Positions 62,376 to 64,000 of a DNA stretch of 64,000 bases are shown here, in pieces. This DNA is from Patagioenas fasciata (Eukaryota > Chordata > Aves > Columbiformes > Columbidae). Position numbers and translations under genes: made by a program. How positions within the stretch are numbered: position 1 is the first letter of the stretch; each line of letters begins with the position of its first letter. Below the pieces are notes generated by a model. The model was not told the DNA's origin. It saw only the letters and a program-made list of their open reading frames with translations, and searched no databases. Where the stretch lies: NCBI RefSeq assembly GCF_037038585.1, contig NC_092524.1, positions 41,488,001-41,552,000 on the forward strand. Direction: 5' to 3'.

Positions 62376-62514
62376 CCTGAAATTGCTGTTTTGTGAGGAA
62401 ATTCCTGCTGCCAAGAGGTGGTATGTTTGAGTTCAAAAGACACTGAGAACAGTCAGAAGTGGTTTCAGATCAAAACATTCAAACAAAGACCAGCAAAGAC
62501 AACATGGGAGAACC

Positions 62515-62532
62515 GGGGGGGGGGGGGGGGGG
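62515..62532. repeat. Poly-G run (18 G)
   Basis: Eighteen consecutive G residues directly after GAGAACC. Such runs can form G-quadruplex-like structures and are error-prone in sequencing, so the exact length is uncertain. Confidence 0.9.
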
Positions 62533-64000
62533 CACGGGACGACAAAAAACAAACATTTGTTTTGTACTAAACAGTGAACTAGTACTTTTCAAGGGGTTAT
62601 GTGAAAACAAAAGAACTGGGAGAGCCCATGATTTAAAAAAAAAGTTTTAAAAGGTAAGCTAGCCACCTTTCTCCTGATAGAGACTAAGAACCAATTAGTT
62701 GGTCTTTACATTTTATTAATATTAACCATGCAAACTGAGTATAAAATGCTGCCATCATGGTTAGGTCCTAAAACCTTAACAAGCTATGCCATGACTGCAC
62801 ATCTCCGGAAGTGATCTGGAGTTCTAGGCAGCTCACTGTACGTCAGATGTTTAGAGGAGGATGCTATTGATTGTCAGAGTTTACCTAAATATAGAAAAAT
62901 GTTTGGGGATATACCATTAAAAAAAAAAAAATCATAAAGAACAGCAGGACACACAGATGTTTTCAAATATTAATTCTTCCTTTAGAACTTTTTCTTCCTT
63001 CTGAGTAGGGCTACCTGAATGACAAAGACTGAAAGAAAACTAAAATGTTTAGGCTTTTTCTGACTGATAATAACATTAAAAAAAAAATATATATACTGTT
63101 TTTAGAAATTATCAGCATATGTAGATTATTACTTGGGACACTTATCAAGAATGTGTCAGACTGGGTTTTAACCCCTGGCTCTCAAAAGACAACATTAAAG
63201 CATCTCATTCCCATTGGCAGTGTGACAGCTCCTTTTACATATTAGAATAGTCAGCAAACCATAGAGGGTATAGTCAGGAATTACATGCTACACTTATTGA
63301 AAATACAGAGTGAAACCCACATAGAAGGATGGAAATCCACATAGGAGATGGAATCTATTCTGGGTTTTTCATATAGCAGGTAAGTGCTCAGTTATTGGAT
63401 AAAAGGGGACATCCATCATACTGAGGCACATTTAGGAAAACCAATGTAATTTCTTAAAAATCACTTATTTTAGCAAAACAATAATTACCTATCATTGTCT
63501 ATCTCTGCCTTTTGCCCTGTTTCAAATCTGGAGACATCCTTCTTCTTTTTCAAAAGTACACACTGTAAGGATATGGGGAATAGTAATTTTTTTTCTGAGG
63601 ATATCTGATTAACAGCTGCTTAAGTAAGTAAGTCCCAGATACACGAACCCTGGAGATAATGGACACAATACCAAAGACCGGAAATCTCAGGCCACTGATG
63701 GGCCATTGAAGGAACGGCTCAAAAGTCTTCAGGAGATTCAACTGGAACTGTCTAAATGGTGAGGGGGATGGCAGATTATCACAAGTCCCTCAGGAATGAA
63801 CAAATTAATCATGGGATATTTTAGGGTGCCTGTATGACTGTGCAAAATGCGTTATGGGACTTTTAGGGGAAAGGCAGAAGATGGGGAGAGAGTGCGGTGA
63901 AGGTATCTTGAGGACAGAGCTCACTGACAGCCCCAAACCCACCGGACTGAGCCTCCTTTTGAGTCAGCAGTGTCCAGATGGCAAAACATTGCGTGAACAT
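62533..64000. other. AT-rich non-coding end of window
   Basis: Contains A runs at 62637-62643 and 62919-62931. The last 250 bp become richer in G (about 63750-63990), but no gene or repeat can be named before the window ends. Confidence 0.45.

Overview
The window looks like non-coding, AT-rich nuclear DNA from a bird. The interspersed repeats are nearly all CR1 LINEs, several ending in the (ATTCTRTG)n octamers typical of CR1 3' ends, together with LTRs that resemble avian ERVL families. I see no Alu, L1 or B1/B2, no bacterial-style gene packing, no rRNA, no CRISPR array and no tRNA I can defend. Repeat family names come from memory of avian repeat sequences, not from a search.

Layout. 1-4 kb: AT-rich, with one striking perfect hairpin at 2.1 kb. 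4.0 kb: short minus-strand CR1 3' fragment. 7.0-7.6 kb: GC-rich block, probably LTR-derived. 8.3 kb: poly-A run; 8.7 kb: 3' end of a minus-strand ERVL-like LTR. 10.55-11.5 kb: degraded LTR-like block. 11.6-14.66 kb: two abutting minus-strand CR1 3' ends, the second belonging to a roughly 3 kb CR1 copy that retains most of the ORF2 endonuclease and reverse transcriptase but is broken by stops and frameshifts. 17.4 kb: (ATGTT)18 microsatellite. 18.5-19.1 kb: very old plus-strand CR1; 20.2-20.66 kb: younger plus-strand CR1 3' end. 23.8-24.06 kb: 5' part of a minus-strand ERVL-like LTR. 30.2 kb: 150-bp CR1 fragment. 30.6-31.4 kb: complete solo LTR with TG...CA ends and a perfect 5-bp target-site duplication. 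31.4-49.7 kb: long AT-rich stretch with simple repeats and a few unexplained open frames. 49.7-50.04 kb: plus-strand CR1 3' end. 50-64 kb: AT-rich, with a 26-base poly-T, an 18-base poly-G and a small CpG cluster near 62.3 kb.

No host protein-coding gene can be supported. Most long open frames are CR1 remnants, microsatellite translations or chance frames. A few (28.5, 45.5, 48.1 and 56.4 kb) are listed as unexplained at low confidence. The window is best read as a gene desert or a large intron whose recognisable content is decayed retroelements. I did not find a new biological system here; the most informative items are the solo LTR, the 3 kb CR1 relic, the 14-bp perfect hairpin and the protein-like open frame at 28.5 kb.
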